Source: Photobacterium angustum
GTDB taxonomy: Bacteria; Pseudomonadota; Gammaproteobacteria; Enterobacterales; Vibrionaceae
Assembly (NCBI RefSeq): GCF_002954615.1
Contig: NZ_MSCJ01000001.1
Coordinates: 1,054,001 to 1,118,000 of the forward strand
DNA: 64,000 bases
Direction of reading: 5' to 3'
Shown: positions 53,439 to 61,683 of the stretch, piece after piece
Layout of the letters: each line of letters opens with the position of its first letter
Position numbering within the stretch: position 1 is the stretch's first letter
The notes under the pieces: generated by a model
Database searches by the model: none
Seen by the model: the letters and a program-made list of their open reading frames with translations, nothing else
Told to the model about the DNA's origin: nothing
Made by a program: the position numbers and the translations under genes

Positions 53439-54131
53439 ATGAAGTATTTCCTTTTAATACTCTATTTTGTTATTGCTTTACCCATGATGGGGTGTGGTGA
53501 TGACGACAATAAAGATTCATCTTCAGCTACTGCGCGATATGCATTGAATTTTTATACTGATTGGAGCGCGGTAAACTTTCCAACAAACTTTCCTACAGAT
53601 CGCCATTTCTCAGGGTTGATTGGCTTAACGCATAATGCACAAGTGAAGTTATTTGAAACAGGTGAAACAGCCAGTGCTGGCGTGATAAGCGTGGCAGAAA
53701 CAGGTTCGAAAATTGCGTTAGAGTCAGAAATAGGTGTTATTCAAAATAACGGTAATTCAGGTAATACGATAAGTGGTAATGGAATACCTGCTACAGGCGA
53801 TGAAGTAGAAGTTCAGTTTGATATTTCACAAGAGCACCCGTTAGTATCGGTGATCACCATGTTAGCACCAAGTCCTGATTGGTTTACAGGTGTTGATAGT
53901 GTGCCGTTATTTAAAGATGGAAAATGGCAAAATAAAGTAGAAGTCCAATTGTGGGTTTATGATGCTGGCAGTGATAGCGGGATTGATTTTATTGCGCCAG
54001 ATTTTCCTATTTCACCACCGAACCCTGTGCTGTTATTAACAACACTTCGAGTTGATACTGATTTTAAAGAAGGTGTGCATTACCAAACTAAACGTCATAT
54101 AGGGACGTTTACGTTTAAAAGGGTAGATTAA
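53439..54131 (+). CDS. Spondin_N domain lipoprotein (copy 2)
   Basis: 230 aa from the ATG at 53439, with AAAGG upstream. Lipobox MMGC near residue 18, followed by an acidic linker GDDDNKDSSS. The domain matches copy 1 closely (FYTDWSAVNFPTNF, HFSGLIGLTHN, APSPDWFTGVDSVPLF, WVYDAGSDSGIDF, RVDTDFKEGVHYQ). Divergence is concentrated in the loops and the linker, as expected after an old tandem duplication. Function unknown. Confidence 0.85.
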   Translation: MKYFLLILYFVIALPMMGCGDDDNKDSSSATARYALNFYTDWSAVNFPTNFPTDRHFSGLIGLTHNAQVKLFETGETASAGVISVAETGSKIALESEIGVIQNNGNSGNTISGNGIPATGDEVEVQFDISQEHPLVSVITMLAPSPDWFTGVDSVPLFKDGKWQNKVEVQLWVYDAGSDSGIDFIAPDFPISPPNPVLLLTTLRVDTDFKEGVHYQTKRHIGTFTFKRVD

Positions 54132-54145
54132 TGCTAAGGATTAAT

Positions 54146-54181
54146 AGAAGCTATGGCTTAGTCGATTGTAGCTTCTTTTTT
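54146..54181 (+). terminator. Terminator after Spondin_N copy 2
   Basis: AGAAGCTA (54146-54153) with TAGCTTCT (54169-54176) followed by TTTTT. Sits between the lipoprotein and the GNAT gene. Confidence 0.85.
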
Positions 54182-54198
54182 ATATGGATTTAACGTTA

Positions 54199-54612
54199 AT
54201 GGACATAAAACCAATTACTTGGCAGCAGGCAATAACGGTTCGGCATCGTGTTCTATGGCCGTCTAAACCTGAGTCGTTTTGTAAAGTGGAAGGGGATGAG
54301 ACAGCAACGCACTTTGGGGCGTTTATTAATAATGAGCTCGTCTGTGTGTCTTCTGTTTATATCGAAGGAAACGTAGCCCGATTACGTAAGTTTGCCACTC
54401 TCACTGAATATCAAGGAAAAGGAATTGGTACTGCGGTGATCCAAGAGCAATTTAGTTATCTAAAAACGACTGACGTGGAACTTTTTTGGTGTGATGCAAG
54501 AACGAGTGCCATTGGTTTTTACCAGCGTTTAGGGCTGACCACATCTGGCGATACGTTTTATAAGTCAGATGTGGAGTATGTCAAAATGGCGTGTAAGTTA
54601 AACGCGTTGTGA
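54199..54612 (+). CDS. GNAT family N-acetyltransferase
   Basis: 137 aa from the ATG at 54199 (MDIKPITWQQ), which gives the usual GNAT opening; the in-frame ATG at 54184 falls next to the terminator T-run. The acetyl-CoA motif is LRKFATLTEYQGKGIGTAVIQE (Q/R-x-x-G-x-G/A), followed by the beta-5 ELFWCDARTSAIGFYQRLGL. Resembles the small ElaA-like branch. Substrate unknown. Confidence 0.85.
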   Translation: MDIKPITWQQAITVRHRVLWPSKPESFCKVEGDETATHFGAFINNELVCVSSVYIEGNVARLRKFATLTEYQGKGIGTAVIQEQFSYLKTTDVELFWCDARTSAIGFYQRLGLTTSGDTFYKSDVEYVKMACKLNAL

Positions 54613-54990
54613 GGCTTTTATTAACTTAACGATTAGCGTTAGTTGCTCTTGTGCCTGATCTATTGGATAGCCAATATTAATCCTGATGTCGTTGTCATAA
54701 ATAGACAAAGAACTAAAAAGACAGCCCTCTCTTATATCTAGTTGGTTGTCATTGACGAGTTTAGAAAACATTTCAGCATTATGATTCTTTATTTTTATCC
54801 ATAAGCTATACCGCCATTAGGAGTGCTCATTTTGATGATTTGAGGGAGATGATAATTAAGATAATAGCATTTTGGATCAGCAGGGAAACACCACGAACTT
54901 ATTGAATAATAATGACTAAATCCAGATAAATAGCGACCAAACAAGCACCAGAAGAAGCATGAGGAGACTGTCTTCATGCTTTAAGTATAG
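54603..54990 (-). pseudogene. C-terminal remnant of a MocR-type PLP aminotransferase
   Basis: Reading the minus strand, KMSTPNGGIA is followed, after a frameshift, by LWIKIKNHNAEMFSKLVNDN and QLDIREGCLFSSLSIYDNDI, then RINIGYPIDQAQEQLTLIVK to a natural stop at 54603. The order PNGG-LWI ... G-FS ... RIN-GYP is the C-terminal small domain of fold-type I aminotransferases as found in GntR/MocR regulators. Upstream, FGRYLSGFSHYY and weakly similar sequence continue to about 54990 without an intact frame. The end overlaps the GNAT gene 3' end by ten bases. Confidence 0.68.
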
Positions 54991-55003
54991 AGGATTAAGT
55001 CTG

Positions 55004-55345
55004 TCAGTTTAGGTTGGCATGTGTCTTTTGAAGTTTGAGCCAAAAAGACTCTTGGCATCGGCTAGTAAAGATTTTCTTCTTTGGTGTAATTGAAACACTA
55101 CTCGGTTGAGTAATCACTTCGTAATTGATCCAGCATTCAGGGCATACACTATCGTCCAGTACATCTTGCGTTTCATCAAACTCAGTGGTTTTTAGTATCA
55201 CAGCGCCATTGCTGAATGTCACACGTTCTTCGGTGTAATGAATGCTCGTTTCATTTTCTTCAATCTTTTGCTGCTGTGTTTGTCGATCGATAATCGTAGG
55301 ATCATCATCGTTAAAAGCAAGAATATAAGTAATAAGGTTATTCAT
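55004..55345 (-). CDS. Hypothetical protein, 113 aa
   Basis: Acidic small protein (MNNLITYILAFNDDDPT), with a CPECW motif near residue 69 and a basic, Cys-containing tail. No signal peptide or clear membrane span, although the first 11 residues are hydrophobic. It follows the DUF3137 gene by 33 bases and may be the third gene of a lemA-DUF3137 operon. Ribosome site is weak. Family not recognised; it could also be a non-expressed ORF, but length and position favour a real gene. Confidence 0.5.
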   Translation of the reverse strand: MNNLITYILAFNDDDPTIIDRQTQQQKIEENETSIHYTEERVTFSNGAVILKTTEFDETQDVLDDSVCPECWINYEVITQPSSVSITPKKKIFTSRCQESFWLKLQKTHANLN

Positions 55346-55378
55346 AAACAGTGTGCCATTACGGTTTAAATATAAGGA

Positions 55379-56335
55379 TTAGCGCTTCGTCCAGATGCGA
55401 GTGTTGAGATCTAAATCGCTTACAATATCGATGACAAACTGTAAGTCTTGGGCAATCGCTTGAATAGATTCCAGTGAATCCGAAGAAGTAAACAATGCGG
55501 GCTCAAAGTGGTTTTTATGACTACTCATCGCGATATAAACATTATTATCAATGAATGATAACAAGATACGGTTTTTGGCTTTAGTCACAAAATCTACTAG
55601 TCGTTCCATCATCGCAGGCGTTAATAAGTAGCGTGCTTCAATTTGATCGCTGCTATAGACTGAAAAGTGTTGCTCAAAGTGTGGATTTTCTAGATCTACA
55701 CGTTTATTTTCGCGGTTAAACAGATGAGATACGGCATCACCAATTGCACTAATAACAGCGTTTTTCGCCGGTAAAATGAGCGTCTGACTATTGAAGTGCT
55801 TATTGGCGTCGGCAATAAATAATATTCCACGAAAAATGGTTTCCCATTCCTCGCGGTTTTCTTTTTGGTTCACACGCTGCTTTTTAACTTGTGTCTCTAA
55901 CTCTGAAAAACGCAGTGTCGTTTTACCGATTGTGCCTTGGACAAAGTCTTCACCACGAAAGCTATCATAACGCTGTGGAAAGAGTTGGCAGGCTTTATAA
56001 TCTTGTTCGGAAACAGAGCCGAGAGGTTGATAATCAAAACTTTCGTTGATGTTAGCCAGTAGAGCGGTGATCACCTTTTGTTTATAACTGACGCAGTATT
56101 GTTGCTTCTGTTTTGAAAATCGAACCAACATGAAAGTAGCAACAATAAAGGTCGCAATAATACCAAAAGGTAACGCATTGAAATGGAGTGCTGTTGGGAT
56201 TGCGATAGCAGCTGTAATACCTCCAACCGCAAGCGCAATCCATAACTGTTTGACGACATCTAAGCGAGTAGACTCTAAAGAGGACAACTGTGTTCTTAGC
56301 TTTTGTTCGTATAAGGTTGAAATACGATCTTCCAT
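55379..56335 (-). CDS. DUF3137 membrane protein
   Basis: 318 aa with two adjacent hydrophobic helices (about 28-48 and 53-72, LWIALAVGGITAAIAIPTAL and FGIIATFIVATFMLVRF). The following cytoplasmic domain has DSFRGEDFVQGTIGKTTLRFSEL and FRGILFIADANKHF, the DUF3137 signature. Co-transcribed 20 bases downstream of lemA; this pair recurs in many gammaproteobacteria, but the role is not established. Confidence 0.85.
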   Translation of the reverse strand: MEDRISTLYEQKLRTQLSSLESTRLDVVKQLWIALAVGGITAAIAIPTALHFNALPFGIIATFIVATFMLVRFSKQKQQYCVSYKQKVITALLANINESFDYQPLGSVSEQDYKACQLFPQRYDSFRGEDFVQGTIGKTTLRFSELETQVKKQRVNQKENREEWETIFRGILFIADANKHFNSQTLILPAKNAVISAIGDAVSHLFNRENKRVDLENPHFEQHFSVYSSDQIEARYLLTPAMMERLVDFVTKAKNRILLSFIDNNVYIAMSSHKNHFEPALFTSSDSLESIQAIAQDLQFVIDIVSDLDLNTRIWTKR

Positions 56336-56355
56336 GGTGAAAACTAATTGTTGGG

Positions 56356-56919
56356 TTATTTGTTATTAAACAGTTCAGCAGCATTCACGTTTTGACGCTC
56401 TACTTCTGGAATGTCAAACAAAGGTAATGTTGTTAGGTTCATATGATTAGCAATTATGCTTGATGGAAACATTTCTACAGCATTATTGAAATTAGTGACA
56501 GATGCGTTAAAAGTACGTCGCGCTGCTGATAATTGAGCTTCAACTTCATTCATGGAACGCATTACAGTATCAATATTATCGTTAGCTTTTAATTCTGGAT
56601 ACGCTTCAACAGCCACGCGGAAATGAGAGAGTGCAGTGCTAACTTGCTTGTCTAAGGCTGCTCTTGTATCGGTGCTGGTGGCATTGCCCGCTTGGTTACG
56701 AAGTTCTGTTAATTCCGTTAATACCGACTTTTCATGTTGCATATATGCTTTGGCGGTTTCAATTAAATTTGGTAGTAAGTCAAAACGTTTTTTCAGCATC
56801 ACATCAATACTCGATTCTGCATTGGCAACTTGGTTTTTCTTACCAATTAAACCGTTACGTAGGCTGATGTAGGCAAGGGCAATAATAACAATTATGCCGA
56901 TAGTGATGAAAAGACCCAT
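56356..56919 (-). CDS. LemA family protein
   Basis: 187 aa. One N-terminal transmembrane helix (LFITIGIIVIIALAYISL), then a long four-helix bundle typical of LemA: NQVANAESSIDVMLKKRFDLLPNLIETAKAY is the family's core, with YPELKAN and FNNAVEMFP later. Anchored in the inner membrane with the bundle outside the cytoplasm. First gene of the lemA-DUF3137 unit. Confidence 0.92.
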   Translation of the reverse strand: MGLFITIGIIVIIALAYISLRNGLIGKKNQVANAESSIDVMLKKRFDLLPNLIETAKAYMQHEKSVLTELTELRNQAGNATSTDTRAALDKQVSTALSHFRVAVEAYPELKANDNIDTVMRSMNEVEAQLSAARRTFNASVTNFNNAVEMFPSSIIANHMNLTTLPLFDIPEVERQNVNAAELFNNK

Positions 56920-57025
56920 AATATTCCTTGGTATATATAATGAAAAGACGGGATGTGACGATTATAAATAAGCACGTAATTAATTGATATGCTTGTCTAA
57001 TGTTATATGTGAGGCTTGTTATGAA

Positions 57026-57050
57026 AAAGCCTTGCGAGTGGCAAGGCTTT
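57026..57050 (-). terminator. Terminator after the GNAT gene at 57095
   Basis: AAAGCCTTGC (57026-57035), GAGTG loop, GCAAGGCTTT (57041-57050); the A-run on the left is a T-tract on the minus strand. Confidence 0.87.
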
Positions 57051-57094
57051 AGAAGTGGTCCAATACATATTTTTACATATACGCAAGGATATCG

Positions 57095-57589
57095 TTACGA
57101 TGCGACGTGTAGTGGCACTGTTTTTTCAGCAAGGTTTTTAGTCATAACACAGAACTGGCGACGTGGTACAAAGCCATGGCGTTCGTAGAAAGTACGAGCG
57201 CCTGCGTTACCGATATTCACTTCTAGCGATAGGGCTTTAATACCATCATTCATAACACGATCTTCAACTTGTGGTATTAATGATGCGCCAATCCCTTTTT
57301 GTCGCCACTCTGGCTTTAAATAGAATTGGTCAATAAAGCCTACTTTACCACCATGTTCAAGGCTAAAGGCATAACTTACAACAAGGTGCCCTGCGACACA
57401 GGTTTCGCCATTTTCTTCAACTTCAATAAACCAAGCTTGTCCAAGCTCTGGTGTTGCTAATAGCTGTTTAACCGCTGTTGCAGTTTGCTCTACCTTTTGC
57501 GGCAGGGCTTCGTAGGCAAATAATTCGTCAATGAGTTTTAGAAAAGTATCAAGAGATGAAAGCACAGGTTTCGTTAACGAGATTTTCAT
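57095..57589 (-). CDS. GNAT family N-acetyltransferase
   Basis: 164 aa. Acetyl-CoA-binding motif A is FYLKPEWRQKGIGASLIPQV (R/Q-x-x-G-x-G), preceded by the beta-4 strand GKVGFIDQ and followed by LSLEVNIGNAGARTFYERHGF. The N-terminal helix pair (LIDELFAYEALPQKVEQT) matches the spermidine/aminoglycoside acetyltransferase-like branch. Substrate unknown. Monocistronic. Confidence 0.87.
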   Translation of the reverse strand: MKISLTKPVLSSLDTFLKLIDELFAYEALPQKVEQTATAVKQLLATPELGQAWFIEVEENGETCVAGHLVVSYAFSLEHGGKVGFIDQFYLKPEWRQKGIGASLIPQVEDRVMNDGIKALSLEVNIGNAGARTFYERHGFVPRRQFCVMTKNLAEKTVPLHVAS

Positions 57590-57903
57590 ACGGTGTCCCT
57601 AAGTAAGATCTATACATAACCAACTAGGCTATCAATGAACTATAGATCTGAAAGTCTGAATGTAAACGTAATCAAAAAATAAATGATGTATTGTTCGATA
57701 TGCTAATAATAGATTGTTTGCATAATAAATAGATTTGTAACTCTTCGATAATGAGACAAGTGACACGAAAAAATGTTCATATTTTTGATTGTAACCTCAT
57801 AATTTTTTTTATGAAGCCTCTCGGCTGACCGAAACCTAGAACCAAAACAGAGATCAAAGCCGAGAGTCATTTTTCTACTTTTAGTGCTTTATTTTTTTAG
57901 AAA
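57590..57903. other. Intergenic region with a 9-bp inverted repeat
   Basis: CTCTCGGCT (57818-57826) pairs with AGCCGAGAG (57858-57866) across a 31-nt loop that contains a smaller TCGG/CCGA element. On the plus strand it is followed by TCATTTTTC. It may be the terminator of the oxygenase gene or a small structured RNA. Nothing else is seen. Confidence 0.4.
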
Positions 57904-58743
57904 TTAGATAACGCCAAGCTCACGTAAACGTTCCATTAAATACTCATGTGCGGTGTATTTTTCTGAAAGGATAACGTCTGGTTTCGGGTGTAAAAACAGA
58001 GGCAATGAGATACGTGATTTTGTTTTATCTGCGCCTTCTGGGTTTATCACTCGGTGAGTTGTTGATGGGAAATAACCACCAGAAGCTTCTTGTAGCATGT
58101 CACCGATATTAATAATTAAATGACCGAAATCACAAGGCACATCAATCCAACTACCATCTTTAGCTTTAACTTGCAGACCCGGTTCGTTAGCTGCAGGCAA
58201 AATAGTTAATAAGTTAATATCTTCATGGGCTCCAGCACGAATTGCACCTAGCTCTTCGTCGCCTTGTAGCGGAGGGTAATGCAGGATGCGAAGTAATGTT
58301 TTCTCACTACCATCAATCATACTTGATAGTGACTGAGTGTATTTAGAGGAAACCTCATTAGGCGAATATTGTTCTACCCAACTTAATAATTCTGTCGCAA
58401 GCTCATTGGCTTCTTGATAGTACTGTTGAATATCTTGTTTAAGTTCAACAGGACACTGACCCCAAGGGTAGTAGTGGAAATATTCTTTAATATCTTTTTG
58501 GGTATGCCCCTTGGCGGTTTCTGATACTTCAGTTGGAAATAGTCCGTCTTGGGTTTCTACATTAAAATGAAAAGCAGTTTTTTCTTCACTATTAAAAAAG
58601 TCATACCATTTATCATAGATTTTTTGGACTAATTTTTGTTGGATAGGGTGGTTTTTTAGTACCCCAAAGCCAGTCTCTCGTAGGGATTCGACAAAAAGCT
58701 GTTTTGCATTTTCTGCTGTGTAATCTACTGCTTCCAGTTTCAT
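57904..58743 (-). CDS. Isopenicillin N synthase-like 2-oxoglutarate/Fe(II) oxygenase
   Basis: 279 aa. Double-stranded beta-helix with the facial triad His/Asp in GAHEDINLLTI and His in STTHRVINPEG, and the R-x-S co-substrate motif in KSRISLPLF. The N-terminal DIOX_N domain is visible in LRETGFGVLKNHPI. The family hydroxylates or desaturates small molecules; substrate unknown and no antibiotic genes are near. Monocistronic. Confidence 0.88.
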   Translation of the reverse strand: MKLEAVDYTAENAKQLFVESLRETGFGVLKNHPIQQKLVQKIYDKWYDFFNSEEKTAFHFNVETQDGLFPTEVSETAKGHTQKDIKEYFHYYPWGQCPVELKQDIQQYYQEANELATELLSWVEQYSPNEVSSKYTQSLSSMIDGSEKTLLRILHYPPLQGDEELGAIRAGAHEDINLLTILPAANEPGLQVKAKDGSWIDVPCDFGHLIINIGDMLQEASGGYFPSTTHRVINPEGADKTKSRISLPLFLHPKPDVILSEKYTAHEYLMERLRELGVI

Positions 58744-58973
58744 TGATATGATTCTCCAACGGTATCTTTTTATTTATAGCAATCGTTTAGCTGAGCGCCA
58801 TATATTCTATTTTGGAAACAAAGGTGTAACAAGGATGTGGCACACAAAGTTTAGAAACATAGTATCCATGAGAGGAAATAATCACTATTAGTCGCGCTTA
58901 TCTGGCATACAGTTAAGTAAAGGTTAAGGAAGTTGTTAACAAAATAGGAAAGAAATAATGGAGAAGGCAGAAG

Positions 58974-59339
58974 ATGAAAAAGAAGTTAGCACTATTATGT
59001 TCCTGCTTATTCATTAGCATGAGCATATTCGCAGGTACGATTAATCCATTTACGATTTCTTCAAAGTATGAACAACTTTATAAGGATTATAAAACCTATA
59101 GCGGTAACGTGGTGATGCATATTCGTCGTGGTACAGAGGTTAAAATCGCCAGTGCTCATATTCAAAGTGAGAAACACGAAACAATTTATCAAGGCGATGT
59201 AGCGGTGATCTTTCCTTTCACCCATGAAAAAAATCAATTCGTGGTGATAACCTCAGATAAGGTAACGGTTAGAAAAGAGCAAGATAATAGCATTACATTG
59301 TTGGCTAATAGCATCAAGGTACATTACGAATCAAAGTAA
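58974..59339 (+). CDS. Hypothetical exported protein with OstA/LptA-like strands
   Basis: 121 aa. Signal peptide to about residue 20 (SIFA-GTINPF). The mature part has repeating beta-strand spacing of the OstA/LptA type: YSGNVVMHIRRGTEVKIASAH, IYQGDVAVIFPF, VVITSDKVTVRKEQ and ITLLANSIKVHY. Too short and divergent for LptA itself. Ribosome site GGAGAAGGCAGAAG before the ATG. Periplasmic location is likely; function unknown. Confidence 0.68.
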   Translation: MKKKLALLCSCLFISMSIFAGTINPFTISSKYEQLYKDYKTYSGNVVMHIRRGTEVKIASAHIQSEKHETIYQGDVAVIFPFTHEKNQFVVITSDKVTVRKEQDNSITLLANSIKVHYESK

Positions 59340-59451
59340 AATGAGGGTAACGAGGTGTTTATCTCTTTGATGGGAACGACAAGTTTTTAATGCATCTTTG
59401 TTATTTGGTCTTATAATACCGCTCTTTTGTAGCAATTAGCGGAGCCAGTTA

Positions 59452-60147
59452 ATGAGGCTTGATAAATTCTTAGGTACCACATTGGGTATCACCCGTAGAG
59501 AAGCCGGAAAACTTCTTCGAGATAAAATGATTGAAGTTGATGGCGAAATCGTCCGTAGTGCTTCGTTTTCAGTCAGTGACGATAACGATGTGGAATTTAA
59601 CGGTCGCCCGCTAAAACTGCAAGGTCCTCGTTACTTTATGCTTAATAAGCCAGAAGGCTTTGTGTGCTCTCATGTTGATGACTTCAATCCAACGGTTTTT
59701 GTTTTGTTCGATGAAGTAAGTCCAGAGAAAATGCACGTAGCTGGTCGTTTAGATGGCGATACAACGGGTTTAGTGTTGGTGACAGATGATGGTCAATGGT
59801 CTCACCGTATCACTTCGCCACGTCATTTATGTTCAAAGACCTATTTCGTTGAAGCCGCTGATCCAATCACTGAAGATTACATCACGCAATTTGAAGCGGG
59901 TGTACAACTTCGCAGTGAGAAAGAATTAACACGTCCTGCTAAATTAGAAATTCTTAGCGAGCGTGAAGCGTTGTTGACAATATCTGAAGGTAAGTACCAC
60001 CAAGTAAAACGTATGTTCGCAGCGATGGGTAATAAAGTTGTTGGCTTACACCGTGAGCGTATCGGTACGGTTGAGCTTGATGAAGATCTTGCGCCTGGTG
60101 AGTACCGACCACTAACAGCAGAAGAAATTGCATCATTTCTAAAATAA
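59452..60147 (+). CDS. rsuA: 16S rRNA pseudouridine(516) synthase RsuA
   Basis: 231 aa. N-terminal S4 RNA-binding domain ([22 protein letters not shown]) and C-terminal pseudouridine synthase domain with catalytic Asp101 in [15 protein letters not shown] and the KTYFVE and [19 protein letters not shown] motifs. Modifies U516 of 16S rRNA. The bcr gene follows downstream after a terminator, as in E. coli where rsuA and bcr are neighbours. Confidence 0.95.
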   Translation: MRLDKFLGTTLGITRREAGKLLRDKMIEVDGEIVRSASFSVSDDNDVEFNGRPLKLQGPRYFMLNKPEGFVCSHVDDFNPTVFVLFDEVSPEKMHVAGRLDGDTTGLVLVTDDGQWSHRITSPRHLCSKTYFVEAADPITEDYITQFEAGVQLRSEKELTRPAKLEILSEREALLTISEGKYHQVKRMFAAMGNKVVGLHRERIGTVELDEDLAPGEYRPLTAEEIASFLK

Positions 60148-60188
60148 TTAGCTGGTGATTTTAATTTTATAAATTCTGTGTTGTAATG

Positions 60189-60237
60189 AAAGGCGTAAAC
60201 ATAAAGGCTTGTTCTAGTCTTCTATGTTTATGCCTTT
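60189..60237 (+). terminator. Terminator after rsuA
   Basis: AAAGGCGTAAACATA (60189-60203) pairs with TATGTTTATGCCTTT (60223-60237), one wobble, followed by TATTTTAT. Confidence 0.83.
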
Positions 60238-60381
60238 TATTTTATCTGATAAATACAATAGACGTGTAGCAAAGGGTATGGGAAAAAGGAAATAGCTCTT
60301 TTCCATATAAGAAAGGTTCTGTTTACGTGTTTTATCATAAAATATAAGCTTCATATGGAATATTAGCTCATAAGAGGTGCT

Positions 60382-61572
60382 ATGAACCAGCAAGACAGCC
60401 CAAGGTTGAGCCTGCAATTGATATTGATCCTTGGCGCAATAGCTGCGCTAACGCCTTTAGCGATTGATATGTACCTGCCCGCAATGCCGAACATTGCCAA
60501 AGACTTTTTAGTTTCTCCTAGTTTAGTTCAGGTTACATTAACCGTATTCACCGCAGGTTTTGCTTTTGGTCAATTAATTCATGGGCCTCTGGCAGACAGC
60601 TATGGTCGACGCCCAATGTTGTTACTCGGAACTATCAGCTTTACTGTTTTAACAGTATTAGGTGCGTTGAGTACGAATATCACAGAACTGACTGTTATTC
60701 GTGTTTTACAAGGTTTTGCTGGTGCTGCCGCAGCCGTCATCATTAGTGCATTAGTTCGTGACATGTTCGAGCGCGAAGAATTCTCTCGTACCATGTCGTT
60801 TGTTACTTTGGTGATGACAGTAGCACCGTTACTTGCGCCTATGATTGGTGGTCATTTATCCGTATGGTTTAGTTGGCGAGCAGTATTTTGGTTTTTGGCT
60901 ATTTTTGCCGTTATTGTATTACTTTCTATTGTTTTTAAAATTAAAGAAACATTACCAAAAGAAAAACGTATACCTTTCCACTTTTTATCCATTATTCGCA
61001 ATTACATAAAACTACTGTCTAATCCAGTGGTTCTCGGCTTGATACTGTGTAGCGGCTTTTCATTTTCAGGCATGTTCACTTTCTTAACGGCGGGTTCATT
61101 TGTTTACATTGATCTTTATGGCGTAAGTGTAGAAAACTTTGGCTTTTACTTTGGTTTAAATATCATTTGTTTAATCCTAATGACCAGTATAAATGGCCGT
61201 TTTGTAAGGAAAAAAGGCACACATTGGATGTTACGACTTGGATTAGTCATTCAGCTGTTTGCTGGTGCGTTAATTGTAATTGGTCAGTGGCTAGATTTTG
61301 GACTCTGGGGCGTTGTTATCCCTGTTATGCTATTTGTTGGTGTTCTATCGATTATTGGTAGTAACTCAATGGCTTGTTTACTTGCACGTTATCCTCAAAT
61401 GGCTGGTACTGCTTCTTCATTAGGCGGCACATTCCGTTTTGGTGTTGCATCTATTGTCGGTAGTATTGTTGCGTTAATGCCAGACAGTACGGCATGGCCA
61501 ATGGCAGGAACGATGGCCGTTTGTGCAGTATTGTCTGCGGGTTTTTATTGGTTCCTCGCAAGAAACGCATAA
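60382..61572 (+). CDS. bcr: Bcr/CflA family drug-resistance MFS transporter
   Basis: 396 aa with twelve hydrophobic helices. Bcr/CflA signatures: LGAIAALTPLAIDMYLPAMPNIA at the N terminus, GPLADSYGRRPMLL (MFS motif A), VIRVLQGFAGAAAAVI, and AGTASSLGGTFRFG near helix 10. Exports bicyclomycin, sulfonamides or other compounds in relatives. GAGGTG before the ATG. Neighbour of rsuA as in E. coli. Confidence 0.9.
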   Translation: MNQQDSPRLSLQLILILGAIAALTPLAIDMYLPAMPNIAKDFLVSPSLVQVTLTVFTAGFAFGQLIHGPLADSYGRRPMLLLGTISFTVLTVLGALSTNITELTVIRVLQGFAGAAAAVIISALVRDMFEREEFSRTMSFVTLVMTVAPLLAPMIGGHLSVWFSWRAVFWFLAIFAVIVLLSIVFKIKETLPKEKRIPFHFLSIIRNYIKLLSNPVVLGLILCSGFSFSGMFTFLTAGSFVYIDLYGVSVENFGFYFGLNIICLILMTSINGRFVRKKGTHWMLRLGLVIQLFAGALIVIGQWLDFGLWGVVIPVMLFVGVLSIIGSNSMACLLARYPQMAGTASSLGGTFRFGVASIVGSIVALMPDSTAWPMAGTMAVCAVLSAGFYWFLARNA

Positions 61573-61603
61573 AGCATTTTTCTATTTTTATAAATGTCGC
61601 TGA

Positions 61604-61637
61604 AAAGTACGCCAGAGAAGATTCTCTGGCGTACTTT
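61604..61637 (+). terminator. Terminator after bcr
   Basis: A perfect 16-bp stem, AAAGTACGCCAGAGAA (61604-61619) with TTCTCTGGCGTACTTT (61622-61637), two-base loop, followed by TTCG. Also positioned to end the convergent chitinase transcript. Confidence 0.92.
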
Positions 61638-61683
61638 TTCGTAACTATAGAAGGTAAATAGCTACTTTAAACACTGTTTTAAT

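Larger units (their letters stand above)
52459..54131 (+). repeat. Tandem duplication: hairpin, leader and Spondin_N gene
   Basis: Two direct units, about 52459-53277 and 53334-54131. Each begins TGATTTAAGAA, carries the GCCTTAT...ATAAGGCTTC hairpin and the leader ending TATAAAGGT-CTAGATATGAAG, then a paralogous gene. Including the intergenic part, this indicates duplication of a whole segment, not gene-only copying. Confidence 0.85.
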
